Numbered from the stretch's first letter, positions 21,838 to 34,625 are shown. The stretch is DNA of 64,000 nucleotides from Boletus sp. NGJ (GCA_019096195.1 JAGTXK010000115.1:1-64000), one strand, 5' to 3'. Numbers and translations: made by a program. Notes: generated by a model from the letters alone, not told the origin.

Positions 21838-23878
21838 TCAGACATCGGGAACCTCTCCGTCGGTGTCCGCATCATCATCCCACAGGTTTTCCTCTTCACT
21901 TCCTCCAGACACAAGTAATGGCGGAGGACACATTGGATAATCCTCAGAGCACGTCTGTTCCTCATCTCTGGTCAAGTATTGATGCTCTTGCTCCTTGTGC
22001 TGTTGTCGAGTAAGGCGTTGAACACGGTTAAGCACAAAGTCCAATTGAAGGTAATTCGAGTCATCTTTGGCAAACTTGCGATGCTTTCGGTCTCGAACGT
22101 GCTGCCAAATGTTTGAGCATGAACGGAGAAAGACTTACAATAAAGGACTTACGTATTCGAAATCGTCAAATTTCACCCTACAACTTTCACAATAACCCGG
22201 CTTACTGCCTTCGTCGCGCTTAGGTAGTCTTAGGGTATTTGTACTACGACTCTTTCTAAGTAGCGCGTTTGGGCGGTCAGGAATACCATCCGGCGGACCC
22301 ATGGCGCCGAGCTGTCGGTTTGAGCTGTCCTTTCCAGTGGCCAAGGTAGACACTCTGCGAGAGGTGACGACTTGCTGTTGGATTCGCCCGCGCAAGTTTG
22401 CAGGCAATTCAAGAGCTCGAAGAGCTCCACCACCAGCAGACGTGGTGCCTGTTGTCGAAGTGATCCCGACGCTGTTCCCCGAAGCAGCAATATAAGCACT
22501 TGTTGAAGCCAGATACCCAGAAGCGTTAGCCGAAGCCTGAGTGTCCGGGAAATCAGCGTCCAAGTCCATACAATCATCCACCCCTGCGTTTGCGACCTGA
22601 CGGTGCAGATTGTTCATTGACACAGAGCGTCGGAGATCGCCTGTTTTGTGAGCAAGGAGTTGTGCCTGAGCTTGCTTCCTCCACCTAAGCTCCCTCGCCG
22701 CCTGTTGCTGTCTCTCAGTTTCTTTATCTTCTTCGGCACGTCGAGTCTTTTGCCAACGAAGTCGTTCCCTTTCATCGAACTCGATGAATGGACCTCGGGA
22801 ATGTGGGTGGCAATAGAGAACAGGCCAAGCGCCACGTTCTTTGCCATCGCGCCCTTTGTGGATGGGATATTCGAGGGCGTGTATAGTTGCCAATTCCTGT
22901 TTCGCGTCTTCCACCAAGACAAAACAGCTAGCTTTCGAGAAGTATCGGAAATCGTGACGTTTCTGAGTAGGATCGCGCTCTGTGGTTCCGTGTAGACGTT
23001 CCGACGCAAGCAAGCGAGTGAGATTTCGTTGGTTGTTAGTGACCGTAAACGTTGGTTGGGCTCCTAGTGGTTGCTTGACGGTTGTGGGTGCAGGTATATC
23101 ACATCGCTCCAATATACTGTCCAGCTTCACGGTGTTCCAAATCTTCATATCAAATGCTTGAGCTTTCTCGACGAGGTTAAAGTTCTGTGCATTGCTATCC
23201 TCGGCGATGCTACATGGAGACATCAATAAAACGACAATGCTCCAGCGCCAGTGCACCTCGTCTCACCGTCCTTTAAGCTTTATTGGACTCTTTAGCAATA
23301 GAGACCCCGTGCGCGAGGCCGCCCCGCGCAATTTGTGAGCATTCTCCTTGTTTGAGTGGGCGTCTTCAGCAGTTATTGCTTGATTGGTGATCACATGGGT
23401 GATCTCATTTGAAAAAAAATCTTCAACACGCTATTGAAACGTGAGTCATCTTCATCGAGACGAAAAGAGAAAGGTTATATAGACATACTGCACCAAGTTG
23501 AGTAACTCTGGATGCCAGCGAGTTCCTTAGGGCTGCAGTGTCGGGATCGAGTTGGTCGAGATCGAAATAAAACGCCCAAGAAGGGAACGCCCGTGTGTAC
23601 TTGACGCGAAACTCGTTCTTGGCTGCTTCACGTGCTTGCCGCTTCTGCTCTTTGTCTTTGCGCTCTTCATCCGGTAGAGTCGTAGCAATTGATTCTGCAA
23701 GGGTCGCCCTGATACGCTTGGTACTTGTCTGACTAGCAGGCGCGTCTCCAGCAGGCTCCGGGGAACGTGGCCGCTTGACAGATGTTGAAGGGGTCCGGGA
23801 TTTTTGGGGTGAGTTCCCGATTACTTGCTGGAGGTGCTGGCGGGTACCAAGAGGACGGCGGTTGATAGAAGTGGCCAT
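21838..23878 (-). CDS. DBF4: Dbf4/Dfp1-type regulatory subunit of Cdc7 kinase
   Basis: Start MATSINRRPLGTRQHLQQ. Exons run down to a stop at 21838, about 640 residues. An N-terminal motif follows a basic stretch (SWAFYFDLDQLD, then VEDFFSNEITHVITNQ), the BRCT-like motif N. Motif M is in the middle, around RYFSKASCFVLVEDAKQE and HSRGPFIEFDERE. The C-terminal Dbf4-type CCHH zinc finger is split by an intron: GYCESCRVKFDDFEY then HVRDRKHRKFAKDDSNYLQLD. All landmark motifs are intact. The protein activates Cdc7 (Hsk1) to phosphorylate MCM helicase at S-phase onset. The region between M and the finger is Ser/Thr/Gly-rich. Confidence 0.93.
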
Positions 23879-24175
23879 TGATATTGAGAAACGGAGGATC
23901 GGTATCAAACCAAGAAATAACAACCGCCGTGCTGGTATTGACCAACTCTGGGTGTGAACCAGGCGGAGGGGGAGATACTGGTGGTTTGGAGCGCGTGTTT
24001 CAATATTCCGAGCTCAATTCTCACGCAACACGCCAACGCGCCAGCTGAGACGCGTCGCGTCGCAAAGCTCCCACTGTCAGATGCCGGCAAGACACTCTTT
24101 GCAGATAGAATCAGACTCATAGATGATGAAATGATGCATAACGTAGCATTGAAATCTGTGCCAAGAATTATACTG
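23879..24175. other. intergenic spacer, nothing seen
   Basis: 297 bp between the CLASP-type stop and the Dbf4 start, both genes on the minus strand. It must hold the Dbf4 promoter. No distinct TATA or CCAAT element was noted. Confidence 0.45.
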
Positions 24176-26281
24176 CTAATTGAGATCCCTGAGTGCGTGT
24201 CTATCTACACCATCCACAGCAGAGTCGTCTTCATGGAGCGATACACAGAATGGAGCTACCGCTAATGGACCTCTGGTAAAATCGCTCACTGTTATCATGT
24301 TTTGTCTCTTCTCCGGAAAATTACCAAGGGCTGGAAGGTAATTCTGAGGTGGCGAGAGAGGGGTAGATGGTGTGAAAAGGAAGCCACGTTGTATGGAAGA
24401 AAGAAGAGTCGTGATAGGTGTACTGGGGAAACCTAGTTCCTGACAAGACTCTGCAGATCTTAACTGTTTTCCAGCTGGATCAGTAGACTCGGACAGGGTC
24501 GCCACGGGGGGTTCATCCTGAGCCTCCGGATCAGCGGGACCCGGCGTGCAGTGGGGTGACGGAGGCAAGGGTATTTCCGTAGGTGGAACCGATGGGCTGG
24601 GTGGCAGAGGAATAAGCGTTGGGGGTGTCTCCTTCCTCCGCGCCTTGACCAGAGGACGTGTACCCTTCTGCACATTCCATGGGGGACGCCGCTGAGGTGC
24701 TATCCGGCTGGGATTGTTCACTTCACCTTTCACTGATGGTTTGTGAGAACGTTGAGCCGCCGGGCCAGTTGGAGCTGACCCGTTGGCTGGCTTGGTGATT
24801 GAGGCCGATCGAGTACCTTCAGGGGCTTTCCGACCGACAGCCAACTTTCCAGATGCCGTTGCTTCAGCATTTCGGCTGAGATGCTTAGGACGAGGTTGGT
24901 CGACAGTGCTGCCTGCACGATCTGCCGAGTTCGCACTCGCAGTCACTTGTTCACTAGCGTGCCCGTTCACGGGTACAGATGGAAGCGGTATCCTTTTAGC
25001 ACCATTCTCGGTCACCTTAAATCGATCGGGAGGTGGGTTGAATTTCATTTGCATAGGCGGAGGACGCTGAGGACCTCCAACTGAAGATGCATTCCGAGCA
25101 GGCAGGAACCGAGCAACACCTGGCGCAGGTTGTTGCACGGCTTGACGGGCAGGCACAGATGTTGGTAAAACACAACGTTGCGCAGCGCCGGAAGATTGCG
25201 TGTTGATGTGTAAGCTACGAGGTTGAGGGGGGTCACGCTGCATTTGGGATGTGGTCCTTTGCCGAGGAGCACGAATGCCGACTGCGGTCGGGAGGTTGTG
25301 GACAGCTGGCCGTTGCCGTGTGTGATGGGCTGGATCATCTGTGGCTGGGCGAGTGGGAGGTTTTGACAGTGTCGAACTTGCAGGTCGTTGACCCGCCTCC
25401 ATTACTTTGTTGTTCGCTCGGCTAGAAGGTCTGCTGGTCTGCTTTTGGCCTGTATTAGACGAGGCACCGGTCTGGATATCCAGGTATTTCTTTACCACGG
25501 GGGTAAGCGGGGCAACGAAGCTGGAAGACATCTCAGTCAGAATGCACATGCGAAACTTCACCAACCCACCTGTCTACCCTTGCGGGCATCAATGTTTTGT
25601 AAGCTTTGAAAACCTCCTTGCTCGCCTTTCGGACGTCTGCACTGGCATCGCGTGCTGTCAACTTGATAAAATCCTCCACAACACGGGCCCGGGTCTCTTT
25701 TTCCAAGTCAGGAGGATTGAAACAGTTAAGACAAGCCAAAATGCCTTCCGCAGCTGTTAAACGAAGAAAGAGAGACTTGTGGTTGGCTAGCTCCGCAAGA
25801 TAGGGTAAGAGAGATGGAAGACGAGTGTGCTGAATGAGAGCAAGGATGCACGCCCTAGCACGCGAGGTGAAGACCTTGTTTGTCCGACCGCACAAGGCGA
25901 GTAAGGTTGGAACAAACTGAGATACCAAAGGCTCGAATGACGAGCCCAGCCCGGTGACTAACGCTGCGAGGAACTCGACTGCAGCGCCTGACAGTCTACT
26001 GCGTTCAGAATTCAAAGCATTGTTTAATGGTCTGGACATCAAACGAATGCCAGCAATCATTTCGGAAGGAAAGTCGCAGCCACCATTGTTGCAGAGGCGG
26101 GTTAGATGCAGAATGCCCTGTGTAATTGTGTCCCACGTGTCCTCGGTTTCATCGAGGGTGACTTTCTTGCGAACTGTATCGATTTCTGCTCTAAGAGTTT
26201 CTGGAGATTCGCACTAATAGAGAAACGTTAAGGATATTCTTCAAGCCGAAGACGAGCCGCGCTCACCGTCGTTATTGGCAT
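24176..26281 (-). CDS. CLASP-type protein with one N-terminal TOG domain
   Basis: A five-codon first exon (MPITT, 26281-26267) joins in phase to CESPETLRAEIDTVRKKVTL. Residues about 10-225 form a HEAT-repeat TOG domain of the CLASP N family: DTWDTITQGILHLTRLC, SGAAVEFLAALVTGLGSSF, LVSQFVPTLLALCGRTNKVF, SRARACILALIQH and ARDASADVRKASKEVFKAY. An intron then leads into about 430 residues rich in Ser, Arg, Pro and Lys, a likely microtubule-binding disordered tail with no second TOG. Yeast Stu1 and human CLASPs have several TOGs, so this is a short member. CLASPs stabilise microtubules at plus ends and in the spindle. It is divergent from RPS18. Confidence 0.8.
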
Positions 26282-26664
26282 TGAGTTGATAACTGGAATG
26301 AATATGGGAAGAGGAATTGAATGTCGAGTCTCATGTAAGTAGGTTGATCCAAATCCCAACTGGTGTTTGGCGCGTCTCGGACGTGTCGCGCTGCCACTTG
26401 ACCACGTGACCGAATACCCGGCAGCGGCCAGGCAATTGAAACTCCGGTCAGACGAGCTCACAGTGCAGAGATCCACTGACGACGTCGGCGACATCCTCAA
26501 GACCGGTTCGACCAAGGTGAGGGCATGTTCGAGACACACAATTTTGGGAGCGGTGTTCTGGCTTCAAAGAGCATCATGACGCGAAGAAGATCAACCTTTC
26601 TGCTGGATGTATCATGCTCGGCCTGGGTGTGGAACTGATTACCTCTTGCCTAGGCACCTCCATC
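26282..26664. promoter_or_regulatory. divergent promoter region, CLASP-type gene / RPS18
   Basis: 383 bp between head-to-head start codons. GC-rich, with no TATA near either start. It may contain a 5' leader intron of RPS18, but I could not fix one. Confidence 0.4.
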
Positions 26665-27281
26665 ATGTCTCTCGTTGTCCCCGAATCCCACCAGCAATTT
26701 CAGGTGCAAACCCTTTCCCTGGTCCCTGGTACTATGCTCATGTCCCCCGTTAAGCACATTCTGCGTTTATTGAACACCAATGTTGATGGCAAGCGCAAGA
26801 TTATGTATGCCTTGACGGAGATCAAAGGAGTTGGCCGTCGCTATGCGAACCTTGTGTGCAAGAAGGCCGATGTAGATCTCAACAAGCGGTGAGTTCCCTG
26901 GAGAACCTTGGCTCGGGTCACTCAGCGTCCTGCAGTGCTGGAGAGCTCAACTCGGATGAACTTGAGCGTCTCGTGACCATCATCCAAAACCCCACACAGT
27001 TCAAGATTCCCACCTGGTTCCTGAACAGACAGAAAGACATCGTCGATGGCAAGAACTATCAGATTTTGTCGAACGCGGTTGACTCGAAGCTGCGAGACGA
27101 TCTGGAGCGATTGAAAAAGATTCGGGCACACCGTGGTCTGAGACATTTCTGGGGATTGCGAGTACGTGGACAGCACACAAAAACTACCGGTGAGTAGACG
27201 ATCGCATGATGGGATGATATAACTCATATCATACAAGGTCGTCGCGGGAAGACTGTCGGTGTGTCCAAGAAGCGTGGCTAG
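26665..27281 (+). CDS. RPS18: 40S ribosomal protein S18 (uS13)
   Basis: Four exons give about 156 residues: [13 protein letters not shown], then [20 protein letters not shown] with [20 protein letters not shown], then [20 protein letters not shown] through [19 protein letters not shown], then [13 protein letters not shown]. All are near-identical to eukaryotic S18. The protein sits in the head of the 40S subunit and contacts P-site tRNA. The first intron follows FQ, a very early position typical of fungal ribosomal protein genes. It lies between the CLASP-type and CLIP-170 genes. Confidence 0.97.
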
Positions 27282-27403
27282 TTAGACTATTGTGTGTTTG
27301 TTTGTTTTTTCGTAGTGCATGCATTTTATTCCTGCTACTCGGTCACGTGATGAGCATCCATAAGTAAGTTTGATCGGAACTGTCTGTCAAGATCACCACC
27401 ACC

Positions 27404-30400
27404 ATGTCCGCTACTCCGGGGAAGCTGAGGATGTCGGGCATCCCAACCCCCGGAAAGACGCCCAGCGGTATACCCACTCCAGGCAGATTTCGTTCCGCGT
27501 CCAACGCCAATGTCCACCCCGCCTCCACCACTGACGACTACGCTTCCCGTGCATTCGCAGAAGCTATCAAGGCCAATGATCCTGCTCAACATCGCGCCAG
27601 CCTCACCCACAATCCCCCTTCGTCCTCGTCATCTCCCAAGTCTACTTTCTCTGCTCTCCAATCTGGAAGGCGGTCTGTCACCGGTCGCCCCTCCTCGGTC
27701 ACGTCTGCTCCCCCAACGCGTGCCAAAACACCAACCGCGCGTCCTACCAGTCGGCAATCTGATGTTTTCCCCCGGAGCGTTAGTCGTGCTGGCCGAACCT
27801 TTGAGGTCGGCGACAGTGTTAGGATCGAATCCCTTGGTTATGAAGGTACTCTGAGGTATGTTGGTGAGATAGAGGGGAAGCCCAGCCTCTGGGCCGGTGT
27901 GGAGCTCGGTGGAGGATTTGCCGGAAAGGGCAAAAATGACGGGTCCGTTAACGGGTGAGTCTCACGCGCCCCAGACAGCGAAATCAAAATGCTGCTTTCG
28001 ATCCGTATTGCATCTCCCCTCACCTGCGGTTCTGCGTCCCTTTATTTGCTAACACTGCCGTACAGAAAACGATATTTCGTGTGTCCTCCAGATTGCGGCG
28101 TGTTTGTGGCTGCCACGAAACTTTCTCCCCCTACCGTAGGTCCAAATTGTCGACCACCATCCGTCACATCCTCTCGCGGTGACCGCGTAACATCATCACT
28201 TTCCGGACGGGTGACTCCTTCGGTTCCCTTCTCTATCAGCGCCGGACGCGTTACTCCTTCTACTCCATATGGAAGAGTCACACCACATGACAGTAGGACG
28301 AATCCACTCGGAATGTCTGGTCGCATCACACCAGGTACTACACCAGCTGCGCGCAAGTCCAAGCCTGTCCCCGGTCTCGGAAAGTCTCAGTCCCAAGTTC
28401 CATCTACCTTGGAGACTCAGATTACTTCAGGCTCCCGAGCTTCTAAATACATCGGTTTAACAGCCAAGCAATTGAATTCGCGCTCAGGTCCCACTCAAAC
28501 CGAGTATTTCCTCAAAGCACCGTCTTCTCCGTCTCGAACATCTTTATATGCAGACTGTGGCGCACGATCATCCGATTCCCCCTTTACTACTCCAAAAGCG
28601 GGTGGAGTGAAAGCTCCCAATTTCCTGAACGGTTCACTTACGCCTGGACTCAAGTCCAGAACTTCTCTCAACACGCCCAGACCCAGGGTACCCAGTGCTG
28701 TCGCCATGCCGCCGCCTGCAACTCCGGCACGATCAACATCGTTTGGCTCTACTAGCTCTCTCAATGATGACCCCACACGGGATGACCACGTCCAAGGGGA
28801 TCGCCCTTCCTCCTCACTGGATCTTACTGTGTCTAGTCTGGCTCTGCAAGACAGAATAAACCGATTGATAGGCAACTCGACTGTTTCTGACCCCAGTGAC
28901 CTTCGCCCTGTCTCATCTCCTCCCCAGATTCAGTCTACTTCCGATGCCAACGCCATCGAGGGTTATGAATCTATGATATCCGCTCTCAATACCCGGCTAG
29001 AAACGCTCCAGCAGGAAAGAACATCTTTGCAAGAAATGGTCTCGTCTCTTCGTTCAGACCTTGCACACCGCCAAGCATTGGAGAAGGATCGTGACTCTGC
29101 TCTTGCCACTGTAGCTGAAATAGAAAAGGAGTTGCGCGTCATGGAGCGGAAGTTGAGCGAAAAGGACTCCAAGGCGGAATCTCTCGAGCGTTCGAATGCG
29201 CAGACTGCGGCAGAATTGGAACGTGCCAAAGCGGAAACTGAAGCACGTCTGCATGACGTGCAAGCCAAACTCGACGGCAGCGAGGCGTTGGTCAGAAGTC
29301 TTAAAGAGGCTATTGAAGCCAAAGAAGGCGCAGAGCACGAAAGCAACACTCTTTTGAAGGCTAAGAACGCGGAAATCAGCCATTTGGAGGCGCGGCTCGA
29401 GAAGGTCTCAACCGAACTCGATGTAGAGCGAAAAGAGTTGGGATCACAGATTGATGAACTTCGTCAAGCAGGACAGGTGAGGGACTTTGACTTCCTGATC
29501 TCCGTCTCTAACCCTTCAGCCTGTTAGGAAACGATTGCACTTTACGAAGAACGGCTCAGCGCAGCAGATTCGAGGCGGTATGAACTGGAGGACAAGATCA
29601 TTGCACTCGAAGATCAGGCGAGAAAAGCAGCAACTCCACCTTCACCTGGCCTTGCGGCACAACGCGCTGCCTCGGCTATTGAGATCGACAACGAAACGCT
29701 TCGAGAGCAAGTTCAGCACCTTCAGAGAAAGCTTTCCATGATGGAAGATACTCTCGAGGATGCCCGAGCAGCAGCAGAGAGGGAGGAGACTGCTGTCAGG
29801 GAAAGAATCAAGCGTTTTAAGGAGAAAGAGGAATCCATGCGAAATGAGTTGACTGAAGGCCGTAAGGCTGTGGAACAAGTTACAAAGGCCGAGGCATTAG
29901 CTAAAAGTCGCATTGAAGAAGTTGAAGAGGCACTGAGAGAGAGTACTCTTGCACTAGAGAATGCAAGAGCTGAAATCGAGGTCCTTCGCACGGATGCCGC
30001 GGTATGTCGGTACCCTTGTCCTCGTCTTACCGCTGATCTCTCAAAGACAGCTGATATCGGCGCCGACAACGTGTCATTGAAAGTTGCTGGGGTGTCCCGT
30101 CAAGCCGCCGTGGAGCGTGCTCGGTTAATGGATGAGATTCGAGACCTGAAGGACGAGCTCGAGCTTTCGCGGTCAGCCTCACGACCCGACACGAAGACGA
30201 GTAATACAGAGGTCGGTGACACTATTTCAATGTGATTTTGACTTATTTCTCCTTGCAGGATACGCGCTGGCGTTCGATGTTCGAGCATGAACAAGCCGAG
30301 GTTCAGTCGTTGCGCATGGCTTTGGACGAACGATCGGCAGAACTGGACAGCCTCCGCAAGAAACTAAACCGCGAGATGCCAATGAGCGGTTTGCCTGAAC

Positions 30401-31410
30401 ACTCTAAGTCACCGTCTAGACATGAAGCAGAAGAGATCAAGGGCCTCAAGTACGAAATTTAAAAACAGGCTGTCGTGTGTACTGAAAAAGATTCACAGAC
30501 ACATTGTTCAGGAACTGCAGATGGAAATACTGGCTGTCACTCAGCGCAACAAGTCGTTAGAAGCTGAAAACAAGCGTCGGATCTCTGATATTGATCAACT
30601 GCAGCAGGTATGTTCCTACCGGTCACTGCCTTGTCTATTTAAACACTTCCTCAGGAGCTCGAAGACAACGTTGAACAGAACCTCTTGAAACAAGAAGCTG
30701 CTTTTGATGCTGGCAATCATTCTTCGATTCTTTCCTTTGATCTTCAAACGAAGTATGAGGTAAGTTGTGACCTTCGTCGTCATTATTCGTGATCTCATGT
30801 ATCGTAGGGTGAACTTGAGCAACTCAGGAAACGACTCGCGGAGGCAGATATGAAGACGGCTCGAGTGACGCATGACGTGAGTACGGTATTGTTGTCAAGT
30901 CCACCAGACCTAAGAAAAGTCTAGCTCAACAAGGAAATTAGTGAGCTTGAGACGCTCGTTGAATCAAAGGTGATTCATGGACTGGTTTTGTGGTTGAACT
31001 GTGACTGACCTCTGTACTACAGATCTACCGCGAAGTGCGTCGACTCAGAGATGTTGGCTAACACTCACTCTAATCTTTAGGATGAGCTGGAGCAGGAAGT
31101 TGAACGGCTGCAAGAGAGGCTTTCTCGATCCAAGAAATCGTCGAGGAGTAGTACGGAACCAGCCGACCTTGGACAACGTCGAGCATCCAGTGCAACGACT
31201 GTGACGAGCAGTGACGATGACTTGCACTCCACCTCGCATGACGACGTGTGTGAGATCTGCGAGCAGCCTGGCCATGATATCTTCACATGCGATCTCCTAA
31301 AGGAAGACGCACGAGCTAAACCCAGCTCGAGTTCAGCACTGTATTGTGTTGATTGTGAAGGCTGTGGTCACGTTGCCGCTGACTGCCCTCATTCGTTGGA
31401 TGTTTTCTAG
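27404..31410 (+). CDS. CLIP-170 family microtubule plus-end tracking protein
   Basis: About 1,150 residues in many exons. The N-terminus carries two SGIPTPG units (residues 11-17, 21-27), each an S-x-I-P motif of the kind EB1 recognises. A CAP-Gly domain follows (VGDSVRIESLGYEGTLRYVG, LWAGVELGG, GKNDGSVNG, intron, then RYFVCPPDCGVFV). Next is a Ser/Arg stretch with repeated GRVTP units, then about 600 residues of heptad-like coiled coil (residues about 480-1080). Two C-terminal zinc knuckles close it: CEICEQPGHDIFTC and CVDCEGCGHVAADC. This order is that of CLIP-170, fission yeast Tip1 and yeast Bik1. A 12-nt exon (31023-31034) encodes IYRE within the coiled coil. It acts at growing microtubule ends, linking to dynein and cell polarity. 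Confidence 0.93.
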
Positions 31411-31618
31411 TCCTCCCTCGCTCATAATATCGTTCTCTTATCTAGGTAGTATATATACTGTCCGAGATACGAGCCACTTTAATTTCTCGCCTTGGTACTT
31501 ACCATACCGTAGAGTTACTGTTTACGTAATACTCCTCTCGGTGAGGTTCTCACGCACTACAGAGTGCAAATTTTGACTCACAAGTCAAGGCAGTGATAAC
31601 GATCCCACAACTGCAGTC

Positions 31619-34556
31619 ATGTCTCGTTTCTTCAGACAAGCTGGTGACTCTGACTCCGATACAGAGGAATCTGATGAAGAGCTTCTTACCAGCGGCGATG
31701 AAAAGGCTCTCCCAAAGCCAGCAGCGAAACCAACCGGCATGTCTCGATTCCTTCGCACAGCCGGTAGTGACTCCAGTAGTTCCGAGTCGGAGACTGAGTC
31801 CGAAGAAGAGATCGAGCCTGAGACGAAGAAAAAGGGAAGGTTTCTACGGAGCGACTCTGATGACGATGAGGGCGAAGAGGATGAAGATGTGAAACGTGTC
31901 GTGAAAAGCTCCAAAGATAAACGTCTCGAGGAGATCGAGGGGACCGGGAAAGTGATAGACAATGCACTCAAAATCAACGACTGGGGGGCCATATCTGCAG
32001 GTTCGCTCGCATCACCTGGTCTGCTGCCCGTAACACTGATTTCAACATCAAGAATTTGATAAACTCTTGCGTCTCGTGCAACGCCAAAGCAACGTTGCAG
32101 AACCCGTTCCCCCATTTTTCATCAGAACGGTTATAAACCTCGAAGATTCCTTGAATGCTGCGTTGGCCAAGGAAAGAGAGGCAAAGAAAAAAATGAATGC
32201 CGTGAACGCGCGTGCATTGAACTCCATGAAACAAAAAGTCAGGAAATCGACGAAGGAATACGAAAAGGAGATCTCTCAGTATCAAGCCGTAAGAAATGCT
32301 CTCAAGTCCGTTGATCTTCCTTACACGTCTTGCAGGACCCGGAGGCCTTTGTACGCGAATACACTCTACATAGTCGACCGGTCGAAACTGCGTCTGCAAA
32401 GGCGACAAAAAAGCCAAAGAAATTTGCTGATGGTGATAACGAAGAGGAAAATTCTCCGGCGGAGGACAACTTCACGACAGTTGGAAAAGGTGGTAAAGCT
32501 ATCCAATTCACCGCGGATGCTATCTTCAAGACCCTCAAGATTGTACATGACGCCAGGGGCAAGAAGGTTCGCAGAGTCTGATTATTGTCTACTTGTAACT
32601 GATGATCGCTTTAGAACACGGATCGAGGAGAACAGATGCGCATTTTAGAGAAACTGCTCGAGGTCGCTGTTACACCATACCAGCGCATCCGTGTCCTTTT
32701 GGCCTTGGTTTCTTCCCGGTTTGATTACAATTCATCGGTGACGTCTTACATGCCAATAGATCTATGGGTAGCGGCTGAGGACGAAGTCGATAAGCTTATT
32801 TCAATCGTCGCCAAAGATCGCGCGTATTCAGTACAGGAAAACACAGAAGATTACGACGAACTCCTTGAACGCTCCCCTGAAACAGAGCTGAACGGCGTCG
32901 TTCGTATCAGGGGTAGCATCATTAGCTTTGTAGATCGTCTCGATGACGAGTTTACAAAGAGTCTTCAAAATATCGATCCCCACGGCACGGAGTACGTGGA
33001 TCGTCTCAAGGATGAGAAAGTGCTTTACCGGACGATATGTCGTGCACAAGCGTTTTACGAGAGTTCTCTGCAGCCAGAGCCACTCGCACGAGTGATTATG
33101 CGACGTCTTGAGCATATCTATTCGAAGGTGCGATACAAGGAACTGCACAATGACCTATTTTTGCTCACTCCTCCTCAAGCCAGACGCGGTCGTCAGTGCC
33201 CTTGAGTCCTCTCTTGTTACATCAGAGGTCTCTCCAAGCGTTACATTAGCCACCTCTTCCACCACGTCGAGCCTAATCCACTCTTTGTGTGTCCACCTTT
33301 ACAAGGCCGACAATTCGCTGCTGCGTACCAGGGCCATACTAAGCCACATCTACCACCACGCTCTTCATAATGACTTCTACACCGCTCGTGACATGCTGCT
33401 GATGTCACACCTTCAAGAAACCATTCACTCTGCTGACGTGGCCACGCAAATACTCTACAACCGCACTGTTGTCCAGCTTGGCCTGTGCGCCTTCCGCTGT
33501 GGTTTGATCAAGGAATCGCAGGCGATGCTTCAGGATATCTTTGCAACTCAGCGTGTCAAGGAACTTCTAGCCCAGGGTGTCCACCAACAGCGCTTTCAGG
33601 CACAGCTCACTCCCGAACAAGAACGGGCTGAGCGAGCGAGGCAGCTTCCCTTCCACATGCACATCAACACAGAACTTCTGGAGGCTGCATTCCTTGTATC
33701 AAGCATGCTGGTGGAGATCCCTTTACTCGCCTCTATTGACTCGGAAGAACAGAAGAGGAAAGTAATTTCGAAGCCTTTCCGCCGTCTACTGGACTTCGCA
33801 GACCGCCAAGTTTTTACTGGTCCACCTGAGAGCACACGTGACCATATAATGCAAGCGAGCAAGGCACTACAAGATGGCGAATGGGAGAAGTGCCGCGATC
33901 TCATTCAGAGCATCAAAATTTGGAGCCTTATGCCAGAGTCTGCTTCGGTGAAAGAGATGCTGGCCAAGTGAGTCTTTACCGTTTCATTCGATGATGCGAA
34001 TATCAAGCAAGGTCCTTAGGCGCATTCAAGAGCAGGGTCTTCGAACATATTTGTTCACATACGCTCCGTTATACTCCACCCTTTCTCTTTCTCTTCTTTC
34101 GCGAACCTTCTCATTGCCACTCAGGACAGTAACATCCATAATCTCAAAGATGATTTGGAATGAAGAACTGTCCGCATCCTTGGACCAATCCACTGGCGTC
34201 ATCGTATTTCATCGCATTGAACTGTCACGCCCGCAACAACTTGCCCAAGTCATCGCCGAGAAAGTTAGCAATATGGTTGAACACAATGAAAAGGCGCTGG
34301 ACGTGAAACTTGGTAGTGCCATTGGATGGGGAGACAGGGGAGATACGAAAGGTGAGAAACGAGGTGAACAGACCCAGGAGCGTCGCGGTAGAGGGGATAG
34401 AACAAGGGGTGGTTTGCGTGGTAAGATTTAATTCTGTGATTGGCGCAGACTGATTGAATGAAGTGCACAATAGGTGGTACCCGTGGTCGTGGTTCTCGGT
34501 TTGCACAAGGTCTTGGAAACCAGATGGCAGGACATTTGTCACAGCGAGCACGATAG
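31619..34556 (+). CDS. NIP1: eukaryotic translation initiation factor 3 subunit c
   Basis: About 855 residues in eight or so exons. The N-terminus is acidic and Ser-rich with a thrice-repeated SRF/GRF(F/L)R unit ([39 protein letters not shown]), the segment that in yeast Nip1 binds eIF1 and eIF5. The conserved body includes [60 protein letters not shown] and [10 protein letters not shown]. The PCI domain is near the end ([38 protein letters not shown]). The tail is RGG-rich ([14 protein letters not shown]). It scaffolds eIF3 on the 40S subunit. It is convergent with eIF2B-gamma; the stops are 70 bp apart. Confidence 0.96.
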
Positions 34557-34625
34557 CCTGATATTATTAGCGCCTGAGTTACTCTATAATATCTTGCTCC
34601 TGTGACTCGACGAATACTAGTAGCT

